Assembly: GCF_000240165.1 (NCBI RefSeq)
Contig: NC_017586.1
Coordinates: forward strand, 310,001 to 374,000
Origin: Streptantibioticus cattleyicolor NRRL 8057 = DSM 46488
Lineage (GTDB): Bacteria; Actinomycetota; Actinomycetes; Streptomycetales; Streptomycetaceae
Reading direction: 5' to 3'
Length of the DNA stretch: 64,000 nucleotides
Part shown: piece by piece, positions 48,373 through 56,921 of the stretch
Numbering within the stretch: the first letter of the stretch is position 1
Layout of the letters: each line of letters starts with the position of its first letter
The notes under the pieces: generated by a model
What the model was told of the DNA's origin: nothing
What the model saw: only the letters and a program-made list of their open reading frames with translations
Database searches by the model: none
Position numbers and translations under genes: made by a program

Positions 48373-49017
48373 GTGGTGAAGGTGGTGATCGTCGACGATC
48401 ACCCGCTGTTCCGTTCGGGTCTGCGGGCGGCGCTGGAGAGCACACCGGACATCCGGGTGGTCGCGGAGGCGGAGACGGCGGGCGCGGTGGCCGACGCGGT
48501 CGCCCGGCACGGGCCGGACGTGGTGGTGATGGACCTGACGCTGCCGGACGCCTCCGGCATCGAGGTGACCCGGCGGCTGGTGGCCGCCGACCCGGGGCTG
48601 CCGGTGCTGATGCTGACCATGTCCGACGACGACGGCAGCCTGCTGGCAGCGCTCCAGGCGGGCGCCCGCGGCTACCTGGTCAAGGGGGCCGGCCGGGAGG
48701 AGGTGCTCTCCGCGGTGCGCACGGTGGCGGCCGGCGGGGCGGTCTTCGGCAAGGGCACCGCCGAGCGGATCGCCGCCCTGCTGGCCGGTGAGCGCCGACG
48801 CAGCGCGGAACGGCTCTTCCCGGCGCTCACCGCCCGGGAGAGCGAGGTGCTCGACCTGGTCGCCCGGGGCTACGACAACCGGCGTATCGCGCGCGAGCTG
48901 GTCGTCGCCGAGAAGACGGTGCGCAACCACGTCACCCGGATCTTCGAGAAGCTCCACGTGGCGACCCGGGCCGAGGCGGTGGCCCTGGCCCGTGACGTGG
49001 GCCTGGGCGACCGCTGA
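48373..49017 (+). CDS. NarL/LuxR-family response regulator
   Basis: 214 aa. Receiver domain (1-~120): acidic pair DD at 8-9, phospho-acceptor Asp54 (VVMDLTLPDA) and Lys in GYLVKG. LuxR helix-turn-helix (~150-212; LTARESEVLDLVARGYDN, VVAEKTVRNHVTRIF). GTG start with GAGGAAG 8 nt upstream. Its kinase (49241) is next, 223 bp downstream, and the gap holds a conserved DNA motif, so the two are probably one regulatory unit. Confidence 0.92.
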   Translation: MVKVVIVDDHPLFRSGLRAALESTPDIRVVAEAETAGAVADAVARHGPDVVVMDLTLPDASGIEVTRRLVAADPGLPVLMLTMSDDDGSLLAALQAGARGYLVKGAGREEVLSAVRTVAAGGAVFGKGTAERIAALLAGERRRSAERLFPALTARESEVLDLVARGYDNRRIARELVVAEKTVRNHVTRIFEKLHVATRAEAVALARDVGLGDR

Positions 49018-49048
49018 CCGGCCCCCGGCCGGGCCGGGACCGGTTGGG

Positions 49049-49073
49049 GACCGGCGCCCCATGCGCTTGGGAC
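49049..49073 (+). promoter_or_regulatory. Motif copy 1: GACCGG(C/T)GCCCC(A/G)TGC(G/C)CTTGGGAC
   Basis: 25-bp motif 32 nt after the response-regulator stop and ~170 nt before the kinase start; 22 of 25 bases match the copy at 51334-51358. Candidate binding site for the response regulator or promoter of the kinase gene. Confidence 0.5.
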
Positions 49074-49240
49074 GAGGGGGGCCGGACGATGGCGGAACGG
49101 CGCCGCCGAAGTGCGCGGCCCGCGGCGGTCCCGCTCCGGGCGCCCGGGCCGCCGGGACGGCCGGACGCTTACGGGGGGTGTCCGGCCGCCCGTCCGCCCT
49201 GTGGTGGCGGCGGGCCACCGGACACGGCGAGGAGGGCCGG

Positions 49241-51418
49241 ATGAGCGCACCCCCGACCAACGCGGAACTGCCGGGCGCCTTCCGCCCGGCCGGACTCGGC
49301 GCGGCCTGCGCGGGCTGCGGCGCCGCCCTGCTGGGCGCCTTCGCCTGGGTGGCCACGGTGCTGGTGCGCGCCGGGGCGCCGCGGACGGCCGGGGTGCCGT
49401 TCGCCTCGCTGGGGGTGGAGATCCTGCTGGCGGTCGGCTTCGCGCTCTCCGGCACCGTGAGCCTGGCGCACCGGCGGGGCAGCGCGGTGGGGCGGCTGCT
49501 GCTCGCCGCGGCCTGCGCCAAGCTGCTGCCGCACGCCGCCGCGGTGCTGGCGACCGCCGCCGGGGCCGGCCCCGGGCTCGACGCGCCGCTGGCGGTGGCC
49601 ACCGCGGCCGGGGACATCACCATGGTCTTCGCGCTCTTCGCGCTGCCGCTGTGGCTGCCCGGCGGTCGGCTGCCGGGCCGCCGCTGGGGCGTGGCGCTGG
49701 CGGTGGCGGTGGCGGCGTGGAGCGTGCTCCAGCAGTTCTACGACGGCGCCACCGAACACGCCTGGTACGGGGTGCCCAACCCGCTGACCCGGGCGCCCTG
49801 GGCGGCGCTCGCCGGCACCCTGACGCCGTGGCTGGGGGCCGGCGCGCTGGACGTGGTGCCGCCGCTGGTGGTGGCGGTCACGCTGGGCACCATGGCGGTG
49901 CGCTGGCCGCGGTGTCCCAAGGGTGAACGGCCCAAGGGCGCGCTGCTGTTGCCGTATCTGCTGTGGATCGTGGTCATCTTCTTCGGCTTCTACCTCGGGT
50001 TGCGCGGCACCCCGGCGCGGGCGCTGTACTACGCGGACGCCGCGGTGTGGCCGCTGGCGCTCGGTTACGCGTTCGCCCGGGACCGTTCGTGGCACCTGAG
50101 CCGTTCGGCGCGGCGCGCGCTGTCGGTGATACTGCTGACGACGGCGCTGGTGGCGCTGGGTTCCGCGCTGGCGCTGGCGCTCTCGCTGACGCTGCCGGGG
50201 GCGCGCACCCCGGGTGCGCTGGCGCTGGCGTGCGCCGCGCTGCTGATCGGGGTGGCGCTGCGGTCCTCGGCGCGGTGGGCGGCGCGGGTGGTGGACCGTT
50301 TCTACTACGGCGAGCGCGCCCACCCGTACCAGGTGGTGCGGGAGCTGGCCGAGCGGCTGGGCCGGGCGGTGAGCCCCCGGGAGGCGCCGGAGTTGCTGTG
50401 CGGGACGGTGGTGGGCACGCTGCGGCTGGCCGCCGCCCGGGTGACGGTGGCGACCAGTGAGGGCGCGCGGGTGGCGGCCGGTTCGGGCGGGGCGCCGGCG
50501 GCGGGGTGGACGGCGTTCCCGCTGGTCTACGAGGGCGCCGTGATCGGCACGTTGCTGGCCGCGCCCCGCCCCGGCGAGCCGGTGCTGGACGAGCAGGACC
50601 GCGACCTGCTGCGGTTCCTGGCCGGTCAGGCGGCGCCGGCGATCGCCTCGCTGCGGCTGTACGAGGAGTTGCAGGCGAGCCGGGAACGGCTGGTGGTGGC
50701 CCGGGAGGAGGCGCGGCGGCGGCTGCGTCACGATCTCCACGACGGTCTCGGCCCCGCGCTGTCCGGGCTGCGCCTCCAGGTGGACACCGTGCGTGCCGCG
50801 GTCCCGGAAGGCACCGAGGTGGCCGGGGCGCTGGTGGCGGTCTCGGACGGGATCGCCGACGCCGTACGGGAGTTGCGGCGGATCACCGACGGGCTGGCCC
50901 CGGGGGCGCTGGACCGCGAGGGGCTCACCGAGGCGTTGCGTCAGGTGGCCCGTGGGTTGTGCGGGGGCGCGCTGCGCACCGGATGCGTCTTCCGCCCCGA
51001 TCCGCTGCCGCCGCTGCCGCCCGCGGTGGAGGTCGCGGTCTACCGGATCGCCGCCGAGGCGCTGCACAACGTGGTGCGCCACGCCGGGGCCGCCACCGCC
51101 CGGCTGACGGTGGCGGTGGCGGGGGCGACGGTGGCGGTGGAGGTCGCCGACGACGGGGACGGGCTGCCGGGGGCGGCCGGACGGGGCCGGGGGCTGGGGC
51201 TGCGGTCGATGGCCGAGCGTGCCGAGGAGCTCGGCGGCTCGTTGGAGTTGTCACCGGGGCCGGCCGGCCGGGGCACCACGGTCCGGGCGGTGCTGCCGCT
51301 TGCGTCCGGGGGGGGTGAGCCGCACCAAGTTGTGACCGGTGCCCCGTGCCCTTGGGACACGGCCGGCCCGACCATGGTCACGGTCGCGCGCCAGGCGTGG
51401 CCGGACCTTCGGACGTGA
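49241..51418 (+). CDS. Multi-span sensor histidine kinase (NarX/DegS-like)
   Basis: 725 aa. About nine or ten hydrophobic segments in the first ~350 residues, then a GAF-like domain (~375-480), a HisKA_3 dimerisation helix with the phospho-acceptor His497 (RRRLRHDLHDGLGPALSG) and an HATPase domain (EALHNVVRHA N-box; DDGDGLPGAAGRGRGLGLRS G-boxes). GAGGAGGG precedes the ATG. It should phosphorylate the NarL-type regulator upstream. The ligand is probably membrane- or cell-wall-linked, since there is no large extracellular domain. Confidence 0.88.
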   Translation: MSAPPTNAELPGAFRPAGLGAACAGCGAALLGAFAWVATVLVRAGAPRTAGVPFASLGVEILLAVGFALSGTVSLAHRRGSAVGRLLLAAACAKLLPHAAAVLATAAGAGPGLDAPLAVATAAGDITMVFALFALPLWLPGGRLPGRRWGVALAVAVAAWSVLQQFYDGATEHAWYGVPNPLTRAPWAALAGTLTPWLGAGALDVVPPLVVAVTLGTMAVRWPRCPKGERPKGALLLPYLLWIVVIFFGFYLGLRGTPARALYYADAAVWPLALGYAFARDRSWHLSRSARRALSVILLTTALVALGSALALALSLTLPGARTPGALALACAALLIGVALRSSARWAARVVDRFYYGERAHPYQVVRELAERLGRAVSPREAPELLCGTVVGTLRLAAARVTVATSEGARVAAGSGGAPAAGWTAFPLVYEGAVIGTLLAAPRPGEPVLDEQDRDLLRFLAGQAAPAIASLRLYEELQASRERLVVAREEARRRLRHDLHDGLGPALSGLRLQVDTVRAAVPEGTEVAGALVAVSDGIADAVRELRRITDGLAPGALDREGLTEALRQVARGLCGGALRTGCVFRPDPLPPLPPAVEVAVYRIAAEALHNVVRHAGAATARLTVAVAGATVAVEVADDGDGLPGAAGRGRGLGLRSMAERAEELGGSLELSPGPAGRGTTVRAVLPLASGGGEPHQVVTGAPCPWDTAGPTMVTVARQAWPDLRT
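51334..51358 (+). promoter_or_regulatory. Motif copy 2, upstream of the small peptide gene
   Basis: Same 25-bp motif as at 49049 (22 of 25 bases), lying inside the 3' end of the kinase coding region and 78 nt before the small gene at 51436. Its survival inside coding sequence, directly ahead of a gene, supports a promoter or operator role. Confidence 0.5.
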
Positions 51419-51435
51419 AGACGTGGAGGACGACG

Positions 51436-51636
51436 ATGGAGCCGACGCAGAGGAAGACGACCGGGCCGGCGGGGACGGCACTGGCCTTCTCGACGGTCGC
51501 CGCGGTGCTGGCCATCGCGGCCCCGTGGGCCCGGCGCACGTGGCGCACCCGGGGTGGCGGCGGCCTGGCCGGCGCCGTTCCGGACGGTTGCCACCCGCCC
51601 AACTCCTGCCCGCGGCGCCCGCATCCGGACGCCTGA
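51436..51636 (+). CDS. Small membrane protein, possible target of the two-component system
   Basis: 66 aa. N-terminal MEPTQRKTTG, one membrane helix (~11-31; ALAFSTVAAVLAIAAPW), a basic stop (RRTWRTR), then a Gly-rich linker and a C-terminal Cys/Pro segment DGCHPPNSCPRRPHPDA. GGAGG precedes the ATG. Unknown family. It follows the kinase by 17 bp and carries the shared motif upstream, so it may be a regulated output or a signal peptide of the system. Confidence 0.6.
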   Translation: MEPTQRKTTGPAGTALAFSTVAAVLAIAAPWARRTWRTRGGGGLAGAVPDGCHPPNSCPRRPHPDA

Positions 51637-51646
51637 GCCGGGAACG

Positions 51647-51686
51647 GGCCGGGGCCCGCGGGAGCCCTTCCCCGCGGGCCCCGGCC
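51647..51686. terminator. Bidirectional terminator, small protein / chitinase
   Basis: Perfect 16-bp stem GGCCGGGGCCCGCGGG (51647-51662) with an 8-nt loop, between the convergent stops at 51636 and 51703. Confidence 0.85.
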
Positions 51687-51702
51687 TTGTGCGTACCACC
51701 GG

Positions 51703-53451
51703 TCAGTTCAGCGACAGGTCGTCGGCGTAGACGTTGCCCTGGCCGTACCAGCCGTGCACGTAGACGGTGACGGTGCCGGAGGAGCCGGTGGTGAAGGGCA
51801 CGGTCAGCTTCGACCAGCCGGTGGAGGAGGTCCAGGTGCTGGCGGTGGCGCCGCCGCTGACCCCGAGGTAGGCGTAGGCGCCCTGGACCCAGCCGGTGAG
51901 GGTGTAGCTGGTGTTGGGCTTGAGGGTGAGCGTCTGGTCGCACTCACCGGTCTGACCGCTGGTGGCCGTGGCCTGGAGGGCGTGGCCGCCGGAGTGCGTG
52001 GGGCTGGTGACCACGGTGCCGCCGCTCTGGCAGGACCACGGGGCGAGGGAGCCGGTCTCGAAGTCACCGTTGACCAGCGAGCCGGAGCCGCCGGAGGAGC
52101 CGGTGACGGTCAGGGTGTAGGTGGTGGTGTGGCTGCCGGAGGGCGCCGTGCCGGTGACGGTGACCGGGTAGGTGCCGGCCGGCACCGAGGAGGCGACCTT
52201 GGCGGTCAGCGTGGCGCTGCCGCCCGCGGTGACCGAGGCGGGGCTGAGGGAGACGGTGACGCCGGAGGGGGCGCCGCTCGCGGTCAGGGCGACGGTCTGC
52301 GCGGAGCCCGCGGTCACCGAGGTGGCGATGGCCGCGGTGGCGGTGCCGCCGGGGGCCACCGATCCGGCCGACGGCGCGGCCGACAGCGCGAAGTCGTTGC
52401 TGACCGGCCCGCCGCCCCCGGTGAACGGCTCGAAGGTGTGGCTGAACTGCCACTGGCTCTGCGCGACCCCCGAGCAGGTGTCCGAGCCGCCGGTGCCGGG
52501 GCAGCCGCCGTTGTCCCGCTGGAGCGCCCAGAACGACAGGGTGTTGATGCCCTTGCCGACGGCCCAGTTGTAGACGGTGGTGGCGTCGGCGGTGGTGAAC
52601 GTCTCGGCCGCGCCGTAGTCGTCGATGCCGGGCATCTCGGTGACGCCGATCATCCCCCACAACTGGGCGTCGCTGCGGCCCGGGTAGAGGGAGGCGAGCT
52701 GGTCGTGGAGCCCGGAGGCGGCGTTCTCGGTGTCGGTGGCCATCTCGTGGGTGGCGCCGTCGTAGTAGTCGAACGTCATGATGTTGACGACGTCGATGCG
52801 GGCGCCGTTGGAGACGGCGTTGCGCAGCACGGCGAGTCCGCTGTCGGCGAGGCCGCTGGTGGTGGTCGGCAGGGTGTAGGAGAACTGGACGTTGCGTCCG
52901 TTGGCGGCGGCCCAGTCCTCGACCTGCTTGATGGCCTTGTTGCGGCGGTCGATCCCGGCGCTGTTGGTCAGCGAGTTGTCCTCGGTGTCGAGGTCGATGC
53001 GGGAGATGTCGTAGGTGGTGATGACCTTCTCGTAGGCGGCGGCTATGGAGGCCACGTCGGTGCAGCTGTCGGCGATCTCGGTGCCGGTGTTGTCCGCGGT
53101 GTAGCCGCCGAAGGACGGTATGACGTCACCGCCGGACGCCTTGATGGCGGAGATGTCGCTGCCGAACGAGGAGGAGGCGATGGGTTTTCCGGTGTCGCCG
53201 TTCCAGTAGGGGGTGCACGAGCCCTTGCTGGCGGCCTGGATGAAGGCCATGGTCAGGTATTTGGCGCCGGAGGCCGAGGCGAGGGCGGCCGGGCTGTCGC
53301 CGTTGTACGCCTCGAAGTAGGGGGCGAAGACATGGGCGGGCAGCGGGGTGGCGGCGTGCGCGGCGCCGCCACCGGTGACCAGCAGGCCCGCCGAGGCGGC
53401 GGCCGTGGCCAGGGCGGTCAGTGCGGCACGTACGGGTCTGGCAGGTCTCAT
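51703..53451 (-). CDS. Secreted GH18 chitinase with C-terminal carbohydrate-binding domain
   Basis: 582 aa. Signal peptide to ~AAHA (33), GH18 domain (~38-345) with RIDLDTED at 151-158 (Asp153, Asp155, catalytic Glu157), a bacterial Ig-like/fibronectin-type domain (~352-452) and a CBM4/9-type module (~460-582). It degrades chitin outside the cell; the chitosugars induce more enzyme through DasR in this group. No second hydrolase is fused. ATG start; the DasR-like box lies about 60 bp upstream. Confidence 0.93.
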   Translation of the reverse strand: MRPARPVRAALTALATAAASAGLLVTGGGAAHAATPLPAHVFAPYFEAYNGDSPAALASASGAKYLTMAFIQAASKGSCTPYWNGDTGKPIASSSFGSDISAIKASGGDVIPSFGGYTADNTGTEIADSCTDVASIAAAYEKVITTYDISRIDLDTEDNSLTNSAGIDRRNKAIKQVEDWAAANGRNVQFSYTLPTTTSGLADSGLAVLRNAVSNGARIDVVNIMTFDYYDGATHEMATDTENAASGLHDQLASLYPGRSDAQLWGMIGVTEMPGIDDYGAAETFTTADATTVYNWAVGKGINTLSFWALQRDNGGCPGTGGSDTCSGVAQSQWQFSHTFEPFTGGGGPVSNDFALSAAPSAGSVAPGGTATAAIATSVTAGSAQTVALTASGAPSGVTVSLSPASVTAGGSATLTAKVASSVPAGTYPVTVTGTAPSGSHTTTYTLTVTGSSGGSGSLVNGDFETGSLAPWSCQSGGTVVTSPTHSGGHALQATATSGQTGECDQTLTLKPNTSYTLTGWVQGAYAYLGVSGGATASTWTSSTGWSKLTVPFTTGSSGTVTVYVHGWYGQGNVYADDLSLN

Positions 53452-53507
53452 GGACGCTCCCGGGCAGGGGGTGGGGGACGCATGGGGGGACCGCGGTGCC
53501 GACCATG

Positions 53508-53523
53508 GTTGGACTAGACCAAC
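53508..53523 (-). promoter_or_regulatory. DasR (dre) box before the chitinase gene
   Basis: Read toward the gene the site is GTTGGTCTAGTCCAAC, close to the dre consensus ACTGGTCTAGACCACT (TGGTCTAG and CCA identical). Its position fits the GlcNAc-responsive control seen at other Streptomyces chitinase promoters. Confidence 0.65.
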
Positions 53524-53600
53524 TAACTGTCAAGAGTCCTAACAATTCCCGTCCGGAAGCTCCCGCAACGCCGTGAAGGCACCGCTTGGCCCACGCACGA

Positions 53601-53637
53601 CGGCGCCCACCCGCCGCCTGACGACGAGTGGGCGCCG
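53601..53637 (-). terminator. Hairpin downstream of the chaplin gene
   Basis: Stem CGGCGCCCAC (53601-53610) with its complement at 53628-53637, 56 nt past the chaplin stop. Confidence 0.65.
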
Positions 53638-53692
53638 CGGTGTCCGATCCGGTGACACCCCATCACGCACCGGACCGTGCCCGGGTACGGCC

Positions 53693-53932
53693 TCAGGTGT
53701 TGACGCAGGTGTTGCCGAAGGTCGGGTTGAGCAGGCCGATGATGTCGATGCTGTCACCGCACAGGTTGATCGGGACCTGCACCGGGATCTGGACGGTGTT
53801 GCCGGAGATGACACCGGGCGAGTTGGCCGCGGCCCCCTTGGCTCCGGCGCTGGCGAAGGCCCCGCCGGCCGAGGCGGAGACTGCGGCACCCGCCGCCGCG
53901 GTGACCATGAGGGCCTTGGCGATACGCGACAT
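53693..53932 (-). CDS. Short chaplin
   Basis: 79 aa. Sec signal peptide (MSRIAKALMVTAAAG, cleavage ~AFASA), then one chaplin domain: ANSPGVISGNTVQIPVQVP ... LCGDSIDIIGLLNPTFGNTCVN, with the two conserved cysteines C58 and C76. Short chaplins assemble into amyloid-like hydrophobic fibrils on aerial hyphae. ATG with AAAGGA upstream. A candidate BldN-type promoter lies ~70 bp before the start. Confidence 0.9.
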   Translation of the reverse strand: MSRIAKALMVTAAAGAAVSASAGGAFASAGAKGAAANSPGVISGNTVQIPVQVPINLCGDSIDIIGLLNPTFGNTCVNT

Positions 53933-54002
53933 ACTGGGAAGTCCTTTCACACACGAGGAACAGCGACCCCCCGCTCCGGCGCACCGGACGCGAGGACCCT
54001 GA

Positions 54003-54031
54003 ACAACGCATCAGCCCGGGGTGGCGTAGCG
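54003..54031 (-). promoter_or_regulatory. Candidate BldN-type promoter of the chaplin gene
   Basis: Read toward the gene: CGCTAC, 17 bp, CGTTGT, close to the sigma-BldN consensus (CGTAAC, 16-17 bp, CGTTGA). Chaplin genes are known BldN targets. Moderate match only. Confidence 0.4.
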
Positions 54032-54182
54032 GGGCGCCCCTCGAACAGGTGAATACCGCACCCGCCCGGCCCAGTGGGGCCGCCCCGCCGACCCCTCCCC
54101 CGACACCCGGCGACACGTCAACACCCCGCTCGCGGCACGCCGACACCCGGGCGGCTCAGCGTGCTGCGGCGGACACCTCCCC

Positions 54183-54217
54183 GATGGAGCAACTTCCGGC
54201 CTCCGATGGAGCACCTT
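54183..54217. repeat. 13-bp direct repeat GATGGAGCA(A/C)CTT
   Basis: Two copies 22 bp apart (start to start), about two helical turns, in the promoter region of the secreted Gly/Asp/Trp-rich gene. Confidence 0.5.
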
Positions 54218-54298
54218 GCCGCGAATTGGCGCGACAGACCCCGGCAACCGTCCATAACGTCACCCATGTCCCATTCGCACGGATCGAGGAGATCGATC

Positions 54299-54670
54299 GT
54301 GAAGAAGACTCTTGCCCGAGGCGCCGCTGTCGCCTTCCTGTCGGTTGCCGCCCTCGCGCCGCTGGCCGGCACCGCCCAGGCCCACGACCGCTGCCACCAC
54401 CACGGGCAGTCCCACCACAACGACAACTGGGGTGGTGACAACTGGGGTAACGACGACTGGGGTCGAGGCTACGACAACTGGGGTAACGACGACTACGGCC
54501 GTGGCGAGGGCTACGGCCGTGGCGAGGGCTACAGCCGTGGCGAGGGCTACGGCCGTGACGACGACTACGGCTACGGCCGCCGCGAGTGCCGCCGCGAGCG
54601 TGAGTGCCGCGAGCACCACGACCACTTCGGCAGCTTCAACTGGTTCACCGTCATCGACTTCGACGACTGA
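54299..54670 (+). CDS. Secreted Asp/Gly/Trp/Tyr-rich low-complexity protein
   Basis: 123 aa. Signal peptide (VKKTLARGAAVAFLSVAALA, cleavage ~TAQA), a His-rich patch (HDRCHHHGQSHH), then NDNWGGDNWGNDDWGRGYD and repeats of the type RGEGYG, a Cys/Arg/Glu patch (RECRRERECREHH) and a C-terminal hydrophobic strand (FNWFTVIDF). Three Cys in all. No family recognised; the composition suggests a surface or matrix protein and perhaps metal binding. GTG start with GAGGAG upstream. Confidence 0.65.
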   Translation: MKKTLARGAAVAFLSVAALAPLAGTAQAHDRCHHHGQSHHNDNWGGDNWGNDDWGRGYDNWGNDDYGRGEGYGRGEGYSRGEGYGRDDDYGYGRRECRRERECREHHDHFGSFNWFTVIDFDD

Positions 54671-55006
54671 TCCCGCGGGGATCCCCCCGCACCTGACGAA
54701 ACCGGCCCCCGGCTGACCCCGGGGGCCGTCTTCGTTCCCGCGCGGTCTGACACAACATCAGCCGCGCGGAGCGCCCGTCGGCACACCGGCGCGCGGGCCG
54801 GCAGTGGGGGCGCGTCCACCCGGCGCGACGGGCCCGGAGGTGACGTGCGGTCACACCATCCGGGGCGGTTCCGGAGTCTCCCGTTACGACCCGGTATCTT
54901 CGTGTGCCGACCACTCGTCACTCACCCGGTGTTGGCCGCACGATGGCACGGTGATGCCGTTCGTCCCCGGTCCCGCGTTTTCCGCCTTCCGGAAAGGCCG
55001 ACGCCG
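54671..55006. other. Intergenic region before the trypsin-like protease gene
   Basis: 336 bp. The first part holds the hairpin listed next; the rest has no feature I can support beyond the expected protease promoter. Confidence 0.5.
54703..54728 (+). terminator. Terminator after the Asp/Gly/Trp-rich gene
   Basis: Stem CGGCCCCCGG/CCGGGGGCCG with a 6-nt loop, flanked by further pairing (CGAA/TTCG), 33 nt after the stop. Confidence 0.75.
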
Positions 55007-55933
55007 ATGCGCCGATCGACCGTTTCACGTCTGCTGACCGCCGCCCTCCCGGCGGCGCTGCTGACCGTCCTGTCCCTGCTGACCGCTCCCGCGGCCCACG
55101 CCGCCGCGCCGCCGGGGGGACGCGCCCGGCAACTGGACGCCTACTGGACGGCCGCCCGCATGGAGGCGGCGCGGCCGGTGCCGGACGACCGCCGCACCGC
55201 CGCGGCACCGCACACCGACCCGGTGCCGCCGAGCCACCCGTTCCCCGGACTGCCGCAGGTGGGCACCTTCTTCTGGACCGACGGCCACAACACCGGCCGG
55301 TTCTGCGGCGCCACCGTGGTCCGCAGCCCCGGCCGCGACCTGGTGGTCAGCGCCGGCCACTGCCTGCGCAACCCCGACCCCAAACGCGACTTCACCTTCG
55401 TGCCCCAGTACCACGACGGGCTCAAGCCGTTCGGGGTCTTCCCGGTCGACGCCATCTACCTCGACCAGCGCTACTACGACCTGGGCACCGGCAAGGGCGC
55501 CCGGTGGGACTTCTCCGTCGAGCGGCTGGCGCCCCGGGCCGACGGACGGCAGGTGGAGGAGGTCACCGGCGGCTTCGACCTGCTCCCCTACACCGGCTAC
55601 AACCACCACGACGTGCGGCTGATCGGCTACCCCGGGTTCAGCGACAGCCACCCGGAACCGCTGGACTGCTCCTCGTCCACCCACAAGTACACCAGCACCG
55701 ATCCGGGCGCCCCCGGTGACTTCCTGGAGATCGCCTGCGCCGGTTACATCGGGGGCACCTCCGGCGGGCCGTTCCTGGTGCGCGATCCGTTCGGGTACGC
55801 GCTGATCGGGGTGATCGGCGGCTACCACACCGGCGGTGACACCCCGGACATCTCCTACAGCCCCTACTTCACCGCCGACATCGTCGCGCTGTACGTGCAC
55901 GCGCTGCGCGGGGACCCGCCCGCGCACGCCTGA
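55007..55933 (+). CDS. Secreted trypsin-like (S1) serine protease
   Basis: 308 aa. Signal peptide (cleavage ~AAHAA, 33), a ~45-aa propeptide-like stretch, then the protease: His118 (VVSAGHC), Asp168 (RWDFSVERL), Ser252 (GGTSGGPF). Cys100 and Cys119 should form the disulphide beside the catalytic His. Similar proteins are annotated as trypsin-like or V8-like secreted proteases of Streptomyces; specificity is not clear. GGAAAGG ribosome site; longer upstream reading lacks a signal peptide. Confidence 0.87.
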   Translation: MRRSTVSRLLTAALPAALLTVLSLLTAPAAHAAAPPGGRARQLDAYWTAARMEAARPVPDDRRTAAAPHTDPVPPSHPFPGLPQVGTFFWTDGHNTGRFCGATVVRSPGRDLVVSAGHCLRNPDPKRDFTFVPQYHDGLKPFGVFPVDAIYLDQRYYDLGTGKGARWDFSVERLAPRADGRQVEEVTGGFDLLPYTGYNHHDVRLIGYPGFSDSHPEPLDCSSSTHKYTSTDPGAPGDFLEIACAGYIGGTSGGPFLVRDPFGYALIGVIGGYHTGGDTPDISYSPYFTADIVALYVHALRGDPPAHA

Positions 55934-56050
55934 CGACGCCGTCGAAGGCGGGCCGTGGTCACGCTCGGCCCACCATGAGTTGCGCACCGCGACCGGCCCT
56001 CGGAGTGTGGTGCGGGACACCTCCCGTCACCTCGGAAGGAAGCCACACCC

Positions 56051-56740
56051 ATGCGAATGACCCGGAAGACCGGTGTCCTCCTCTCCACCATCGTGACCGG
56101 CGCGGTCGCGGTCGGCGCCTTCGGTACGGCGACCGCGGCCGTCGGCGGTCACCAGACCGCCCGGGTCGTCACACCGGCCCCGGCGGCCGACCCGGTGGCC
56201 CAGGTCGGCCAGTTGGAGAACCTCGGCTCGGTCAGCAAGGTCGCCGAGACGCTCAAGGTCGCGCTGACCGGGCGGCCCGACACCGCCAGGCTCAACGCGC
56301 TGGCCCAGCAGGCCAAGCGGACGCTGGACAACGTCGCCGGCTCCACCACCACGTCCACCTTCACCACCCGGGTGGCCGCGCCCCCCAACCAACTGGTGAT
56401 GAAGGCCGCCAACCAGACCAAGAGTTCGCTGGACGCCCTGGTGAAGGCAGCCGCCACCAAGAACACCAAGAAGATCAGCACCGCGGTGCGCTCGGTCATC
56501 CAGTCCTCGGTGAACCTCGCCGCCAGCCTGGTGCTCAGCAGCGGGCTGCCGGCGCCGACGCTGCCGGGGCTGCCCAGACTGCCGCAGTCGCCCGGCGGTC
56601 CGGGCAACGGCGGCCAGGTCGGCCAGGGCTCCAAGCCCGGCTTTCCCGGCGGGCAGAACCAGCCCGGCGACCAGAGCCAGCAGGGCGGCCAGCAGCCGGG
56701 CGACTCCGGCACCGGCCAACTGCCCGGCGCCGACGGCTGA
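56051..56740 (+). CDS. Secreted protein with Gly/Pro/Gln-rich tail, unknown function
   Basis: 229 aa. Signal peptide (MRMTRKTGVLLSTIVTGAVA, cleavage ~TATAA), a helical domain (~45-165; LNALAQQAKRTLDNV, LVKAAATKNTKKISTAVRS), then a low-complexity tail of Gly, Pro, Gln and Asp (~175-229). It resembles small exported helical proteins of Streptomyces, but I cannot name a family. GGAAGGAAG precedes the ATG. Confidence 0.7.
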   Translation: MRMTRKTGVLLSTIVTGAVAVGAFGTATAAVGGHQTARVVTPAPAADPVAQVGQLENLGSVSKVAETLKVALTGRPDTARLNALAQQAKRTLDNVAGSTTTSTFTTRVAAPPNQLVMKAANQTKSSLDALVKAAATKNTKKISTAVRSVIQSSVNLAASLVLSSGLPAPTLPGLPRLPQSPGGPGNGGQVGQGSKPGFPGGQNQPGDQSQQGGQQPGDSGTGQLPGADG

Positions 56741-56921
56741 CCCGGGCCCCTTTACGTACCGGCCCGCCGGACGCGGGTGCGGGCGCCGTGGCCGCGTCGT
56801 ACCCCCGCCACCGGCGGTACGCGGCCATCGCGCCCGCACCCGCGCCGTCGTGCGGGAGTAACCCCGCGGCACCGGGTACCCGGGCCCTTTCCGACCAGCG
56901 TGACGCGGGAGGCGATACGGC

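Larger units (their letters stand above)
53933..54298. other. Divergent intergenic region, chaplin / Gly-Asp-Trp-rich protein
   Basis: 366 bp with no convincing gene. It holds the candidate chaplin promoter (54003-54031) and a 13-bp direct repeat GATGGAGCA(A/C)CTT (54183-54195, 54205-54217) that could be an operator for the gene at 54299. Confidence 0.55.
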
